From the NCBI GenBank assembly GCA_013619105.1, contig JABXKU010000016.1, positions 1 through 60,619 on the forward strand: a stretch of DNA of 60,619 bases, given 5' to 3'. The position numbers and the translations under genes are program-made. The DNA is from Desulfuromonadales bacterium. Lineage in GTDB: Bacteria; Desulfobacterota; Desulfuromonadia; Desulfuromonadales; Syntrophotaleaceae. A model generated the notes under the pieces. The model was given only the letters and a program-made list of their open reading frames with translations. It searched no databases and was not told where the DNA came from. This document shows positions 46,805 through 57,070 of the stretch, piece after piece; within the stretch, counting starts at the first letter, position 1, and each line of letters begins with the position of its first letter.

Positions 46805-47182
46805 CTACTTAAGCTCAACAGAAGCGCCGGCTTCCTCAAGCTGCTTCTTGAGTTCCTCGGCTTCGGCCTTAGGCACACCTTCCTTAACATTCTGGGGAGC
46901 GCCGTCAACCAATTCCTTAGCTTCTTTGAGACCAAGACCGGTAGCTGCGCGAACAGCCTTAATAACGTTGATCTTCTTCTCGCCAAAGCTAGTCAGGACA
47001 ATGTCAAACTCGTCTTTTTCTTCTACGGCTGGGCCAGCAGCAGCTGGGCCGGCAGCAACAGCAACAGGAGCGGCAGCAGAAACGCCAAACTTGTCTTCCA
47101 GTTCCTTAACCAGTTCGGCCAGGTCCAGAACGCTCATGTTCGAGATAAATTCAATTACTTGCTCTTTAGTGACATCAGCCAT
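46805..47182 (-). CDS. rplL: 50S ribosomal protein L7/L12
   Basis: 125 residues. N-terminal dimerisation helices, an Ala/Pro/Gly-rich hinge ([18 protein letters not shown]) and the factor-binding C-terminal domain ([26 protein letters not shown]). Stalk protein that recruits EF-Tu, EF-G and IF2. Made in several copies per ribosome with L10. Confidence 0.99.
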   Translation of the reverse strand: MADVTKEQVIEFISNMSVLDLAELVKELEDKFGVSAAAPVAVAAGPAAAGPAVEEKDEFDIVLTSFGEKKINVIKAVRAATGLGLKEAKELVDGAPQNVKEGVPKAEAEELKKQLEEAGASVELK

Positions 47183-47259
47183 GATGTATATCCTCCTTGT
47201 GGTACCGAATTCGGTAACCAGGGAAAGTTGGTAGTTTAATTTTTAACGGAAAGCTACGA

Positions 47260-47778
47260 TTAAGCAGCCTTCTGCTCTTGAATGGCAGCGAGAACCTGTA
47301 CCAGGGTACGGGGTACGGCTGCAAGCACTCCGACGAAATTGGTTGCCGGTGCACTAATGGATCTGAGTACCGTGGCAAGCAACACTTCGCGGCTTGGCAG
47401 ATCAGCCAGAACCTTGATGTCGTCGATGGACAAGGACTTGCCGTCCATGACCCCGCCCTTGAGCTCGAAAAACTTGCTGGTTTTGGCTAACTCGGCAAGA
47501 ACCTTAGCCGGCGCTGCAACATCTTCGCTGGCGAAAGCTACTGCGGTCGGGCCTTGCAGCAACGAATCCAAACATTCGGCGCTGGTGCCTTTAGCGGCAA
47601 GCCGCATCAAGGTATTCTTCGCCACACGGTAATCTACGCCTAACAGGCGCAATTCACCACGAAGCTTGTTAACTGCCTCCACGTCCATCCCGCGATAATC
47701 CGCAATGAAGGTCGCCTTAGACGAGTTAAGCAGCTCCGACAGTTCGGAAACCTTATTTCCTTTGGCTTCTTTATTCAC
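47260..47778 (-). CDS. rplJ: 50S ribosomal protein L10
   Basis: 172 residues. The N-terminal rRNA-binding domain (FIADYRGMDVEAVNKLRGELR) is followed by a C-terminal helix that holds L7/L12 dimers. In many bacteria L10 with L12 binds its own leader RNA to repress translation; a matching leader lies just upstream (47810-47958). An AGGAGAG ribosome site precedes the ATG. Confidence 0.98.
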   Translation of the reverse strand: MNKEAKGNKVSELSELLNSSKATFIADYRGMDVEAVNKLRGELRLLGVDYRVAKNTLMRLAAKGTSAECLDSLLQGPTAVAFASEDVAAPAKVLAELAKTSKFFELKGGVMDGKSLSIDDIKVLADLPSREVLLATVLRSISAPATNFVGVLAAVPRTLVQVLAAIQEQKAA

Positions 47779-47809
47779 TGTCTCTCCTCCTTTCTTTAGA
47801 GTTACGGAG

Positions 47810-47958
47810 CCTTACGGCCCCGGCTGCTAGTCAAAGCTTGATAAGGAAGAGACGGGCTTTAATCCCATTCATCCCAAAGCCTCGGCAGGCGGGTTTCCCC
47901 ATTAAACGTCAGGTGACGTACCGGCTGTCTTTGACCAGGAAATACAGTCAGGCACAAC
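47810..47958 (-). ncRNA. L10 leader, autoregulatory element upstream of rplJ
   Basis: The 233-base gap between rplA and rplJ contains the sequence CCTGCCGAGGC (47879-47889 region, minus strand), preceded by a GGGGAAACCC motif. This is the hallmark of the L10(L12) binding site in the Rfam L10_leader family. The ends given are approximate. Role inferred from the family: excess L10-L12 binds here and stops rplJ-rplL translation. Confidence 0.75.
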
Positions 47959-47959
47959 A

Positions 47960-47989
47960 GGCCGGCCATCATCAAAGATGAGGCCGGCC
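47960..47989 (-). promoter_or_regulatory. stem-loop just after rplA
   Basis: GGCCGGCC plus TCATC arms with one bulged A form a 13-bp stem closed by three bases. It starts 22 bases past the rplA stop. No T-run follows, so it is unlikely to be a full terminator. It may mark an mRNA processing point or protect the rplKA message end. Confidence 0.55.
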
Positions 47990-48011
47990 CTGCCATCCTG
48001 TAGAACAAAAA

Positions 48012-48713
48012 CTATTTGAGCAGTGCCTGAAGGGACGGAACGTCTATATTAATTCCGGGTCCCATGGTGCTCGAAACAGTCACTTTTTTGAGATAGGTAC
48101 CCTTGGCGGAAGAAGGCTTTGCCTTAACCAGCGCATCCATAAGAGCGAGGAAGTTTTCCTGCAACTTGCCTTCTTCAAAGGAGACCTTGCCCAGAGCAGC
48201 CTGAATGATGCCGGTTTTTTCGACACGGTAGGCTACTTTACCGGACTTGGCTTCTTCAACGGCACGAGCAACCTCAAAGGTAACTGTACCCACCTTGGGG
48301 TTAGGCATCAGGCTGCGGGGTCCGAGCAGACGACCGATCTTGCCAACAACACCCATCATATCGGGGGTAGCAATAGCGGTATCAAAATCAAACCAACCTC
48401 CCTGAATCTTTTCGACCAAGTCATCGCCACCGACAAAATCGGCACCAGCTTCTTTGGCTTCGAGGGCTTTCTCACCCTTGGCAAAGACCAGCACGCGAAC
48501 CGTTTTACCTAAACCGTTAGGCAATACGACCGCTCCACGGACCATCTGGTCCGCTTTACGAGGATCAACGCCTAGCCGCACGGCAAGCTCTACCGTTTCG
48601 TCAAACTTGGCGTAAGCGGTATCTTTGACCAATGCCATCGCTTCTTCGACAGGATAGTTGCGGCTCCGGTCAACCTTGGCTTTGGCCTCTTTTTGAAACT
48701 TTCCAATAGACAT
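48012..48713 (-). CDS. rplA: 50S ribosomal protein L1
   Basis: 233 residues, two-domain L1 fold. Motifs are [61 protein letters not shown] and [22 protein letters not shown]1 forms the mobile stalk that moves deacylated tRNA to the E site, and represses rplKA in E. coli. Lies 26 bases after rplK. Confidence 0.99.
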   Translation of the reverse strand: MSIGKFQKEAKAKVDRSRNYPVEEAMALVKDTAYAKFDETVELAVRLGVDPRKADQMVRGAVVLPNGLGKTVRVLVFAKGEKALEAKEAGADFVGGDDLVEKIQGGWFDFDTAIATPDMMGVVGKIGRLLGPRSLMPNPKVGTVTFEVARAVEEAKSGKVAYRVEKTGIIQAALGKVSFEEGKLQENFLALMDALVKAKPSSAKGTYLKKVTVSSTMGPGINIDVPSLQALLK

Positions 48714-48739
48714 TTGCGTACTCCAGATTTTACCAGGAA

Positions 48740-49162
48740 TTAGATAACTTCCAGGCCCATGCTGCGGGCAGTCCCCTCAATGGTCCGCATAGCGGCATCG
48801 ATGTCGAAGGCGTTGAGATCGGGCATTTTCAGCTCTGCAATCTCGCGAACCTGATCTTTGGTCACCTTGCCAACTTTGTCCTTATTAGGGACGCCGGAGC
48901 CCTTTTCCAACTTAGCCGCTTTAAGCAACAGTACGGCAGCGGGAGGGGTCTTGGTGATGTACGAGAAAGACCGATCAGCGAAGACCGTGATGACAACCGG
49001 AATGATCATCCCGTCCTGACTCTGGGTCTTAGCGTTGAACCCCTTACAAAATTCCATGATGTTGACCCCGTGCTGACCGAGCGCGGGACCGACCGGAGGC
49101 GAGGGATTCGCTTTACCGGCAGGAATCTGTAGCTTTATCATTCCTATGATCTTCTTGGCCAT
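48740..49162 (-). CDS. rplK: 50S ribosomal protein L11
   Basis: 140 residues ([38 protein letters not shown] start). Binds the GTPase-associated 23S region and is needed for RelA response in E. coli and for thiostrepton binding. Normal length, 36 bases after nusG. Confidence 0.99.
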   Translation of the reverse strand: MAKKIIGMIKLQIPAGKANPSPPVGPALGQHGVNIMEFCKGFNAKTQSQDGMIIPVVITVFADRSFSYITKTPPAAVLLLKAAKLEKGSGVPNKDKVGKVTKDQVREIAELKMPDLNAFDIDAAMRTIEGTARSMGLEVI

Positions 49163-49198
49163 GAATTACTCCTTCACTTTATGACTTGCAGAACCAGC

Positions 49199-49732
49199 TT
49201 AACTGGTCTTTTCTACCTGAATAAATTCGAGTTCGACAGGGGTAACCCGACCAAAAATGCTGACCATTACTTTAAGCTTGGCCTTGTCAGGCTTGACGTC
49301 TTCAACGACCCCGGTGAAATTCAGGAACGGACCATCAACAACCCGGACCGTCTCGCCAACCTCAAAAGCCACCTTCGGCTTGGGCCGCTCAACGTCCTCT
49401 TCCATGCGGGCGGTAATCTTGGCCACATCCTCGTCCGGAATAGTAGCCGGAACAGTGCCGCCGCCAACAAAACCAGTCACCTTTGGCGTATCTTTCACCA
49501 CGTGCCAGGTTTCGTCGTTCAACTCCATCTGCACCAGGATATACCCGGGAAAGAATTTCCGCGTCGAAGTTTTACGTTCGCCCTTTTTTAGCTCAACGAC
49601 CGTCTCAGCAGGAATCAGAACCTCGCCGAAGAATTCCTCGGCATTAAGCGAACGAATCCGCTCCTCCAACGCAAGCTTGACTTTGTTTTCGTAACCCGAA
49701 TAGGTATGTACGCCATACCACTTCATTGCCAT
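49199..49732 (-). CDS. nusG: transcription termination/antitermination factor NusG
   Basis: 177 residues. NGN domain ([56 protein letters not shown]) and a C-terminal KOW domain ([21 protein letters not shown]). Links RNA polymerase to Rho or to S10 on the ribosome. Lies 24 bases after secE, as in most bacteria. Confidence 0.98.
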   Translation of the reverse strand: MAMKWYGVHTYSGYENKVKLALEERIRSLNAEEFFGEVLIPAETVVELKKGERKTSTRKFFPGYILVQMELNDETWHVVKDTPKVTGFVGGGTVPATIPDEDVAKITARMEEDVERPKPKVAFEVGETVRVVDGPFLNFTGVVEDVKPDKAKLKVMVSIFGRVTPVELEFIQVEKTS

Positions 49733-49756
49733 AACAACTCTTCTTTTGTGGCAGCT

Positions 49757-49939
49757 TTAAAGCACCGCCCGAATGGAAGTTGACAAAGCCGTGTCGACAA
49801 TCCAGAGAAAAACAGCCGAGACAAGCACAAGCACAATAACGGCCAACGTGGAGGCATAGGTGTCTTTCCGTGAAGGCCAAGTGACTTTACCCAGTTCACT
49901 CTTTGCGGAAGCAAGAAATTCCCTGACTTTATCAAACAC
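49757..49939 (-). CDS. secE: SecE, preprotein translocase subunit
   Basis: 60 residues with one membrane helix (LAVIVLVLVSAVFLWIVDTAL) after the amphipathic KSELGKVTWPSRKDTY segment, the family signature. This is the short single-helix type, not the three-helix E. coli type. It clamps SecY. Follows tRNA-Trp by 37 bases. Confidence 0.97.
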   Translation of the reverse strand: MFDKVREFLASAKSELGKVTWPSRKDTYASTLAVIVLVLVSAVFLWIVDTALSTSIRAVL

Positions 49940-49976
49940 CTGAAACTCCTATAACAAAACGCCGGACCATAAAAAG

Positions 49977-50053
49977 TGGCAGGCCAGGAGGGACTCGAAC
50001 CCCCAACACCCGGTTTTGGAGACCGGTGCTCTAGCCATTAGAGCTACTGGCCT
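49977..50053 (-). tRNA. tRNA-Trp (anticodon CCA)
   Basis: 77 nt with encoded CCA. The anticodon loop CTCCAAA reads CCA; the acceptor stem AGGCCAG/CTGGCCT is fully paired. It lies between rpmG and secE, a common order in bacteria, and must be cut from a mixed mRNA-tRNA transcript. Confidence 0.97.
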
Positions 50054-50102
50054 GCATACAAAAAGCCGCAGCAACCTGCGGCCCTGCTCTATACCCTTGA
50101 AA

Positions 50103-50252
50103 CTACTTAGTTTCGCGGTGAGCGGTGTGCTTCTGACAGAAGCGGCAGTACTTTTTAAACTCAAGCCGCTCGGGCTTGGTTTTTTTGTTTTTGGTAGTTG
50201 TATAATTACGGCGCTTGCAGTCTAAGCAAGCTAAGGTGACAATATCCCGCAT
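50103..50252 (-). CDS. rpmG: 50S ribosomal protein L33
   Basis: 49 residues starting [20 protein letters not shown]. Zinc ligands C9, C12, C36 and C39 are present, so it is the zinc-binding form. Found by translating the gap between tRNA-Trp and tuf copy 2; it is too short for a typical length cut-off. Lies between the tRNA genes at the place usual for rpmG-secE-nusG. Confidence 0.97.
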   Translation of the reverse strand: MRDIVTLACLDCKRRNYTTTKNKKTKPERLEFKKYCRFCQKHTAHRETK

Positions 50253-50265
50253 AGTAAAACCCTTT

Positions 50266-50295
50266 GGCGGCCCCGCTGAAACCAGCAGGGCCGCC
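50266..50295 (-). terminator. stem-loop after tuf copy 2 (partial terminator candidate)
   Basis: GGCGGCCC pairs with GGGCCGCC, extended by TGCTG:CAGCG, around a GTTT loop; about 13 bp in all. On the minus strand it is followed by AAAGGGTTTTAC, a poor T-run, and then the rpmG start 13 bases further. It could lower read-through from the highly expressed tRNA-tuf part into rpmG-secE-nusG. Confidence 0.5.
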
Positions 50296-50305
50296 TGCAG
50301 TTATA

Positions 50306-50326
50306 TATTACTCGATAATTTCGCTA

Positions 50327-50344
<18 letters not shown>
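50306..50344 (-). repeat. tandem duplication of the tuf 3' end
   Basis: The last codons and stop of tuf copy 2 (50325-50344) are followed at once by a second, near-identical unit (50306-50324), differing by one substitution and one indel. The extra unit reads GAAATTATCGAGTAATA, with ATC, as in the final codons of tuf copy 1, instead of the GTC of copy 2. It looks like a scar of slippage or of recombination between the two tuf genes. Confidence 0.8.
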
Positions 50345-51526
<1,182 letters not shown>

Positions 51527-51647
51527 TGCGTCAACCTCCCTTGTTTTCATCTTTTTTGTTGTGACGTAGGTGGGGCCGCCAGAGCATTGACCGGGGCCGG
51601 CAAAAATTGCTCCAAAGCAAAACGTCCAGCAACAGGATCTCTGAAAA

Positions 51648-51723
<76 letters not shown>

Positions 51724-51766
51724 TTATTCAAGATCACGCTTACTGGATTCGCTGCTTTTTCTAAAA

Positions 51767-51843
51767 TGGAGCGGGAAACGGGACTCGAACCCGCGACCCT
51801 CAGCTTGGAAGGCTGACGCTCTAGCCAACTGAGCTATTCCCGC
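51767..51843 (-). tRNA. tRNA-Gly (anticodon UCC)
   Basis: 77 nt with encoded CCA; loop CTTCCAA gives anticodon TCC, acceptor stem GCGGGAA/TTCCCGC. Third of the four-tRNA set, matching glyT in E. coli. Confidence 0.97.
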
Positions 51844-51965
51844 CCAAAAAAACGACAACCAACCCTATGTGAAGCATTTTGGGCTTGGCGACGGCTCCGG
51901 TCCCAGTACTAACGGCTTCAGCCTCCTGGTATACGGCCTCCGGCACTTTGCCCGGCAAGATTATT

Positions 51966-52050
51966 TGGTGGAGGGGGGAGGATTCGAACCTCCGAAGTCT
52001 ACGACGTCAGATTTACAGTCTGATCCCTTTGGCCACTCGGGAACCCCTCC
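51966..52050 (-). tRNA. tRNA-Tyr (anticodon GUA)
   Basis: 85 nt, class II tRNA with a long variable arm and encoded CCA; loop CTGTAAA gives anticodon GTA. Second of the set, matching tyrU in E. coli. Confidence 0.97.
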
Positions 52051-52101
52051 AAGAGAAACTTTTAGCTATTCAATTATTGCGCCGTGCTATGCGCAGCTTA
52101 C

Positions 52102-52177
52102 TGGAGCTGGCGACAGGAATTGAACCCGCAACCTGCTGATTACAAGTCAGCTGCTCTACCAATTGAGCTACGCCAGC
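52102..52177 (-). tRNA. tRNA-Thr (anticodon UGU)
   Basis: 76 nt with encoded CCA; loop CTTGTAA gives anticodon TGT. First of the set, matching thrU in E. coli. About 98 bases separate it from the -10 element upstream. Confidence 0.97.
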
Positions 52178-52274
52178 AGCACTGAATTAAGACAGACAGA
52201 CTTTATACACGGTAACGGGAAACTTTGCAAGGACCATTTTCAACAAAATCGTCGCATGCCAAGCAACGGCGTTG

Positions 52275-52304
52275 TGTATATTATATTTTCGCTGCCCCTG
52301 TCAA
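52275..52304 (-). promoter_or_regulatory. strong promoter for the tRNA-tuf-secE-nusG-rpl-rpoBC block
   Basis: Perfect TTGACA (52299-52304), 18-base spacer, TATACA (52275-52280) on the minus strand; overlapping TATAAT-like registers are also present. It lies between rlmB and the first tRNA. It is the only consensus-like promoter seen upstream of the tRNA set. Confidence 0.75.
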
Positions 52305-52338
52305 GCACATTCAGGTATTTTTCCCTTGATTACTCAAT

Positions 52339-53094
52339 TCATTCACTGGAAGAAGCCAGGCTCCTCTGGCGTCCAGCCTCAAACAAAGCAACGGAAGTTG
52401 CTACCGACGCATTGAGAGAAGAGACTTTGCCACTGAGGGGAATCGCTATCAACAGGTCACAGTGAGTCCGGGTATTGGGGCGCAACCCGGCCCCCTCACT
52501 GCCGACCACCAGGGCTAAATCGCCTCGCAGGTCGGTGGCATACAGGGAACTGGCTCCCTCTTCTCCAGCCAGACCGTAAACCCACACCCCCGCCTTGCGC
52601 AAAGCATCGATGGTACGGGCTAGATTGGTTACCTGACACAGCGGAACATGCTCTAAAGCGCCAGCGGAAACCTTATCGACCACCCCGGTTACCGGACAGG
52701 CACGATCCTTGGCCACAATCACCCCATGGCACCCGGCACCGTCGGCACTGCGCAAAATCGCGCCCAGATTATGGGGGTCGGTGATACCGTCCAAAATCAC
52801 GAAAAAGGCCGGTTCTTCTGATTTCCGCCAGCGACCTAACAGGTCATCCAGGGAAAGGTAGGCGAAGGGTTCGACCTCCAGCACAGCCCCCTGATGGTGA
52901 CCATGGCCTACCAGCCGGTCAAGCTCACGTCGGTCCCGGCGATTAACCGTCACCCCGACACCCTCCGCCTCCCTCTGCAACTGCACTAGGCGAGCCGACT
53001 GGCTATCCCGCTGCAGAAACAAGCCCAAAGGGCGCCTCCGTGAACTGCACAGCCCTTCACTTACCGCATTGATACCATAGATAAGGTCAGCCAC
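52339..53094 (-). CDS. rlmB: SpoU/TrmH-family 23S rRNA 2'-O-methyltransferase, RlmB-like
   Basis: 251 residues. N-terminal substrate-binding domain (IYGINAVSEGL), then the SPOUT knot domain with the three motifs ILDGITDPHNLGAILRSA, VVGSEGAGLR and IPLSGKVSSLNASVA. RlmB methylates G2251 in the P-loop of 23S rRNA. Related tRNA enzymes share the fold, so the exact target is by analogy. Start is GTG at 53094, overlapping the pyrF stop by 8 bases. Confidence 0.9.
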   Translation of the reverse strand: MADLIYGINAVSEGLCSSRRRPLGLFLQRDSQSARLVQLQREAEGVGVTVNRRDRRELDRLVGHGHHQGAVLEVEPFAYLSLDDLLGRWRKSEEPAFFVILDGITDPHNLGAILRSADGAGCHGVIVAKDRACPVTGVVDKVSAGALEHVPLCQVTNLARTIDALRKAGVWVYGLAGEEGASSLYATDLRGDLALVVGSEGAGLRPNTRTHCDLLIAIPLSGKVSSLNASVATSVALFEAGRQRSLASSSE

Positions 53095-53830
53095 GGTCAG
53101 CCTCCGTCAGCGCATGGGCCATCTCCTCAAGAATTGCCGTTGCTGCCTCCCGCGGATCCAACGCATTGGAAATCGGCCGACCGACCACCAGGTAGTCGGC
53201 ACCGGCGGCTATAGCCTCTGCCGGCGCAGTAATGCGCTTCTGGTCGTCAACACTGGCGAAGGCAGGCCGTACCCCAGGGGTAACAATAACAAAATCGTTG
53301 CCACAGGCGCGACGGATCAAAGGCACTTCCCGAGGCGAAGCCACCACGCCATCGAAACCGGCCTGTTGGGCGAGCTGCGCCAGACGCAACACCATCTCCT
53401 CCACAGGCCGATCGATACCGACCGATTGCAATGTTTCCTGGTCACTCGAAGTCAAGATGGTCACCGCCAAAAGAATGGGTTTCTCGACGCTCTCAGCTGC
53501 GCAATATTGGTTCACTGCGGCAACCGTCTCGCGCATCATGGTCGGCCCGCCGAGGGCATGTACGTTGACCATTTTAACCCCTAGGCGACAGGCTTCCACG
53601 GTCGCACGGGCCACGGTGTTGGGGATATCGTGGTATTTGAGATCAAGAAACACTTCGCCACCCCGCTCTTGAATGCGACGGACGATATCGGGACCACAGC
53701 GGGTAAAGAGCTGTTTACCGACCTTGAACAAACCAATCTTGTCATGCATCTGCTCCGCCCAACGTTCAGCGACGGCACAGGAATCAACATCCAGGGCAAA
53801 AATAAGCCGTTTTTGTGCTGCCTCTATCAT
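53087..53830 (-). CDS. pyrF: orotidine-5'-phosphate decarboxylase
   Basis: 247 residues from ATG at 53830, with GGAGAG upstream. The start sits in an ATGA overlap with the upstream gene; a longer frame to 53935 is an artefact of that overlap. A TIM barrel that makes UMP. The catalytic Asp-Lys-Asp array is in FLDLKYHDIPNTV, with ALDVDS at the start and TPGVRP near the end. Coupled on both sides, between the DUF4388 gene and rlmB. Confidence 0.97.
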   Translation of the reverse strand: MIEAAQKRLIFALDVDSCAVAERWAEQMHDKIGLFKVGKQLFTRCGPDIVRRIQERGGEVFLDLKYHDIPNTVARATVEACRLGVKMVNVHALGGPTMMRETVAAVNQYCAAESVEKPILLAVTILTSSDQETLQSVGIDRPVEEMVLRLAQLAQQAGFDGVVASPREVPLIRRACGNDFVIVTPGVRPAFASVDDQKRITAPAEAIAAGADYLVVGRPISNALDPREAATAILEEMAHALTEADRG

Positions 53831-55050
53831 GATTTTCTCTCCAGGATATTCTTGATCCGCCGAGGGATCTCCTGCACCCGTTGTAGTAATTCCGCAGATG
53901 CGGCGTTGCCCAAGTCGCGGCGGGCGGCGTGACACTCCATATAGACCAACTCCGTCAATGCTTCGGCAAGTAACTTCTTCTTGTCCCGCTCTTCGAGACC
54001 AGCTAGGTTGGCTAATACTCGCCCCCCATCCATAGAGCCATCATCGAGGAGCGCGACGTCGCGAAACACGTAAGAAAACGGAGAAGGAACGGCCCGCAAA
54101 AAATTGCGCAGCTCGTCGTTAAAACGTGGGTTCTTGTCAATAATGCGGCGATAGAGCAGGACCAAGATACCGTTGAACACCTTCAGCATCTCGCCGATGT
54201 CGCCACCAATAGTAAGGGACGGTGCGTCTTCCATGCGTACCAAGCCCTTGCCTATCAACTGGTGCAGCAGGCGCAAACCCTCGAGCTCGGCCACGCCACT
54301 ACGCCGCAATACCGACTTTACGTTGAGTCGGCCCCGGCCGATGACCTCAAGAAGAGCCCCCTCAGGCTCGCTGAGACTGCCGGGTTCTTTATCCGTCGGC
54401 ATGGGGATGCCTTCCAAGGAACGAATCTGGCGCATGAAAAGAGCTCGCTCATCGATGCGACGCAACCCTTCCATAATGAGGTTCTGGGTATTGGTTGAGA
54501 GCCGTACCGCCTGATCCTCTTCAACTTCCTTTTCCTCGTAGTAGAAGCTGCCTTCCGTGGCTAAAAACAGATTGTAAATACTCACCTCAACCTGATAGCG
54601 GCTGGCGAGCCAGAGGTCCTTGGCGGTAATGATCTTCTTATCCACCAGACACTTACCGATCTGGGCCTGACTGCCGGCCAACTGCCTGGCCTTGTGCAGC
54701 GCATCTCGGTCGAGCTTGCCCTGGTCGTAAAGGATTTCACAGAGGTGCTCTTCGGCAAAGGTACTGGTGGCAAAGACGATCTCACCCAGCTTGAAGTAAA
54801 TCTCCTTGCGCCCGCCCTTCAACTCCAGGCACAGCACCCCGGTTTTGCGAAACATGTTAAAAAAGGACATCAAGTCGACCAGGGCAATGTCACCCAGTCG
54901 GCCGGCCAGCTGTACATTACTTTCGGGATCGATCACCAGCAGATGACCGGCACTGTGTGAAGCGAGCTCCAGAGAACTGCTACCAAGTTCCCTCGCAGCA
55001 TAAAAAGGCAGAGCCATTCGGCCGCTGCTGTCGATGCTGGTTTGTTTCAT
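53827..55050 (-). CDS. DUF4388 (PATAN-like) domain protein of unknown function
   Basis: 407 residues, no signal peptide. The first 42 residues (SSGRMALPFYAARELG) resemble a swapped-hairpin AbrB/SpoVT DNA-binding fold, but this is a weak call. A DUF4388 segment follows (about 48-150: LAGRLGDIALVDLMSFFNMFRKTGVLCLELKGGRKEIYFKLGEIVFA). A helical part with a winged-helix-like stretch (LEVIGRGRLNVKSVLRRSGVAELEGLRLLHQLIGKGLV) and a long helical C-terminus come after. DUF4388 proteins are abundant in delta-proteobacteria and are thought to take part in signalling. It lies 43 bases after proS and overlaps pyrF by 4. Confidence 0.75.
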   Translation of the reverse strand: MKQTSIDSSGRMALPFYAARELGSSSLELASHSAGHLLVIDPESNVQLAGRLGDIALVDLMSFFNMFRKTGVLCLELKGGRKEIYFKLGEIVFATSTFAEEHLCEILYDQGKLDRDALHKARQLAGSQAQIGKCLVDKKIITAKDLWLASRYQVEVSIYNLFLATEGSFYYEEKEVEEDQAVRLSTNTQNLIMEGLRRIDERALFMRQIRSLEGIPMPTDKEPGSLSEPEGALLEVIGRGRLNVKSVLRRSGVAELEGLRLLHQLIGKGLVRMEDAPSLTIGGDIGEMLKVFNGILVLLYRRIIDKNPRFNDELRNFLRAVPSPFSYVFRDVALLDDGSMDGGRVLANLAGLEERDKKKLLAEALTELVYMECHAARRDLGNAASAELLQRVQEIPRRIKNILERKS

Positions 55051-55093
55051 GCCCTTCTCCTTTCACCCCGTATCCCGCAAGTACTGCGCGTCC

Positions 55094-56809
55094 TTAGCGG
55101 ATCAGAGCTTGGCGAACCTGTTCGGCGAGGCGTTCCGCAGCCTCCGCCAGAGGCAGCATGGTCCGCTCCCCATCGCTGCGACGCTGTAATTCAACCATTT
55201 CTTCCTTAAGTCCACGGGATCCCACCGTCAGCCGCAAAGGGATACCGAGCAAGTCGGCATCTTTGAACTTGCTGCCCGCTCGCTCGTCCCGATCGTCCAG
55301 CAGAACTTCGACACCGGCCTGCTGCAGCGACTTATAAAGACTGTCCGAGGCCTGTAGCACCGCTTCGTCCTTGGGGTTGACCACAGTGATCAAAACCTGA
55401 AAGGGAGCGATGGGCATCGGAAACACAATACCATTATCGTCATAGTTCTGTTCGATGGCCGAGGCTACCGTACGCCCGATGCCGATGCCATAGCAACCCA
55501 TCAAAAGCATCCGGTCCTTGCCCTGGTCATCGAGAACCGTGGCGCCCAAAGCTTCGGAATACTTGCTGCCGAGCTTGAAGATATGGCCAACCTCAATGCC
55601 CCGCCAACTCTCCAACTGACCCGCACAGCGTGGGCAGGAATCTCCGGCCACACTCAGACGCAGGTCAGCAAAGGCCTCAACGGTAAAGTCCCGCTGCAGA
55701 TTAACCCCTAGGTAGTGGCTGTCGGCCGCGTTGGCGCCGACGATAAAATCGGCCATTGCCGCTACTTCATGATCGGCCAGCAGTCGTAACTTGAGGCCGA
55801 CGGGACCGACAAAACCGCTCGGTGCGCCGGTGACCTGCTGCGCAACCTCTTCGCTGGCCAGGGTCACCTCGTTACAATCGAGCAGACGGCAGAGCTTGAC
55901 ATCGTTCAACTCTCGGTCGCCCCGCAGCAGCACCGCCACCGTCTGATTGTCATCGGTCTGCATAATCAGAGTTTTAACCAATTGCTGAGGCGTGACATCC
56001 AGAAAGTCCGTCACTTCCTCCACCGACTTCTGGCCGGGGGTTGACACCTGCTGCCGTTCAGCCGTTGGTTCCGGTGTCTTGACCGTCGTTGCGATCAGTT
56101 CGGCCTTCTCCACATTGGCAGCGTACTCGCAGCTGTCACAGGAAACGATAGCATCCTCGCCGGATTCCGCCAGGACCATGAATTCGTGGGAGGAAGAACC
56201 GCCGATGTTTCCGGTATCAGCTTCCACCGCCCGATACTTTAGGCCGCAGCGATCAAAGATCCGCCGATAGGCCTGGAACATCTTTTCGTAGGCGATATCC
56301 GCCCCGGCCTCGTCGAGGTCGAAGGAGTAGGCATCCTTCATAATGAATTCGCGACCGCGCATAAGGCCGAAACGGGGCCGTATCTCGTCACGAAACTTGG
56401 TCTGAATTTGATACAAATTGAGGGGTAACTGCCGGTAAGAACGCACGGTATTTCTCACCACATCGGTAACCACCTCTTCATGGGTGGGTCCCAAGCAGAA
56501 TTCGCTGTCCTTGCGATCCTTGAGGCGCAACAGTTCCCTGCCATACTCTTCCCAGCGCTGCGATTCCTGCCACAGCTCGGCAGGAACAACCATCGGCATA
56601 AGCAGCTCCAAGGCTCCGGCTCGCTCCATTTCCTGACGGACGATCTCTTCTACCTTGCGTACAGCGCGCAGTCCGAAAGGCAGATAGCTATAGATACCGG
56701 CGGCCACCTTGCGGATCATGCCGGCCCGCAACATGAGCTGATGGCTGGCAATCTCGGCGTCGGCCGGGGTTTCCTTAAGGGTGGAGAGCAGATACTGAGA
56801 ATAACGCAT
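55094..56809 (-). CDS. proS: prolyl-tRNA synthetase (bacterial, with editing insert)
   Basis: 571 residues. Class II synthetase motifs are [55 protein letters not shown] and [15 protein letters not shown] YbaK-like editing domain lies between motifs 2 and 3 (about residues 225-400), which clears Ala-tRNA-Pro. ATG at 56809 gives [13 protein letters not shown], preceded by AGAGG at 8 bases. The longer frame to 56875 does not match the family. First gene of the proS-DUF4388-pyrF-rlmB operon. Confidence 0.97.
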   Translation of the reverse strand: MRYSQYLLSTLKETPADAEIASHQLMLRAGMIRKVAAGIYSYLPFGLRAVRKVEEIVRQEMERAGALELLMPMVVPAELWQESQRWEEYGRELLRLKDRKDSEFCLGPTHEEVVTDVVRNTVRSYRQLPLNLYQIQTKFRDEIRPRFGLMRGREFIMKDAYSFDLDEAGADIAYEKMFQAYRRIFDRCGLKYRAVEADTGNIGGSSSHEFMVLAESGEDAIVSCDSCEYAANVEKAELIATTVKTPEPTAERQQVSTPGQKSVEEVTDFLDVTPQQLVKTLIMQTDDNQTVAVLLRGDRELNDVKLCRLLDCNEVTLASEEVAQQVTGAPSGFVGPVGLKLRLLADHEVAAMADFIVGANAADSHYLGVNLQRDFTVEAFADLRLSVAGDSCPRCAGQLESWRGIEVGHIFKLGSKYSEALGATVLDDQGKDRMLLMGCYGIGIGRTVASAIEQNYDDNGIVFPMPIAPFQVLITVVNPKDEAVLQASDSLYKSLQQAGVEVLLDDRDERAGSKFKDADLLGIPLRLTVGSRGLKEEMVELQRRSDGERTMLPLAEAAERLAEQVRQALIR

Positions 56810-56882
56810 GGAGTACACCTCTAACTTGGCAGGTTTCAGAACGCAGGAGCAGCAAGGCGGCAGCGTCAGATACAAATAAAAT

Positions 56883-56938
56883 AAGGCACAAAGTGCCTTT
56901 ACGGTGCAGAAAGTAGCCTATTTTCGGCTAGAATGCAA
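56883..56938 (-). promoter_or_regulatory. candidate proS promoter with leader hairpin
   Basis: TTGCAT (56933-56938), 17-base spacer, TACTTT (56910-56915) on the minus strand. A small stem AAGGCAC/GTGCCTT (56883-56899) follows in the leader and precedes ATTTTATTTG, so it could attenuate. No T-box features (no tRNA-pairing T-box sequence) were seen. Confidence 0.45.
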
Positions 56939-57070
56939 GCAAACTCGCTCTCTTGTAGCCCTGTCAGAGCAGCTCCCATTGGGCGTTACAGGCATTCGTA
57001 GACAATTCACCCCCAATGAACTAACGTACTGATTATAAACACCGACTAGCTCTCTTTCCGGAGTCTTGCC

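Noticed and set aside
47197-47215. ACCGAATTCGGT palindrome between rplJ and rplL
   Set aside because: A 12-base perfect palindrome without supporting context; the gap is short and the sequence probably chance.
56810-57000. T-box leader upstream of proS
   Set aside because: Small hairpins are present but no T-box consensus sequence or specifier loop was seen.
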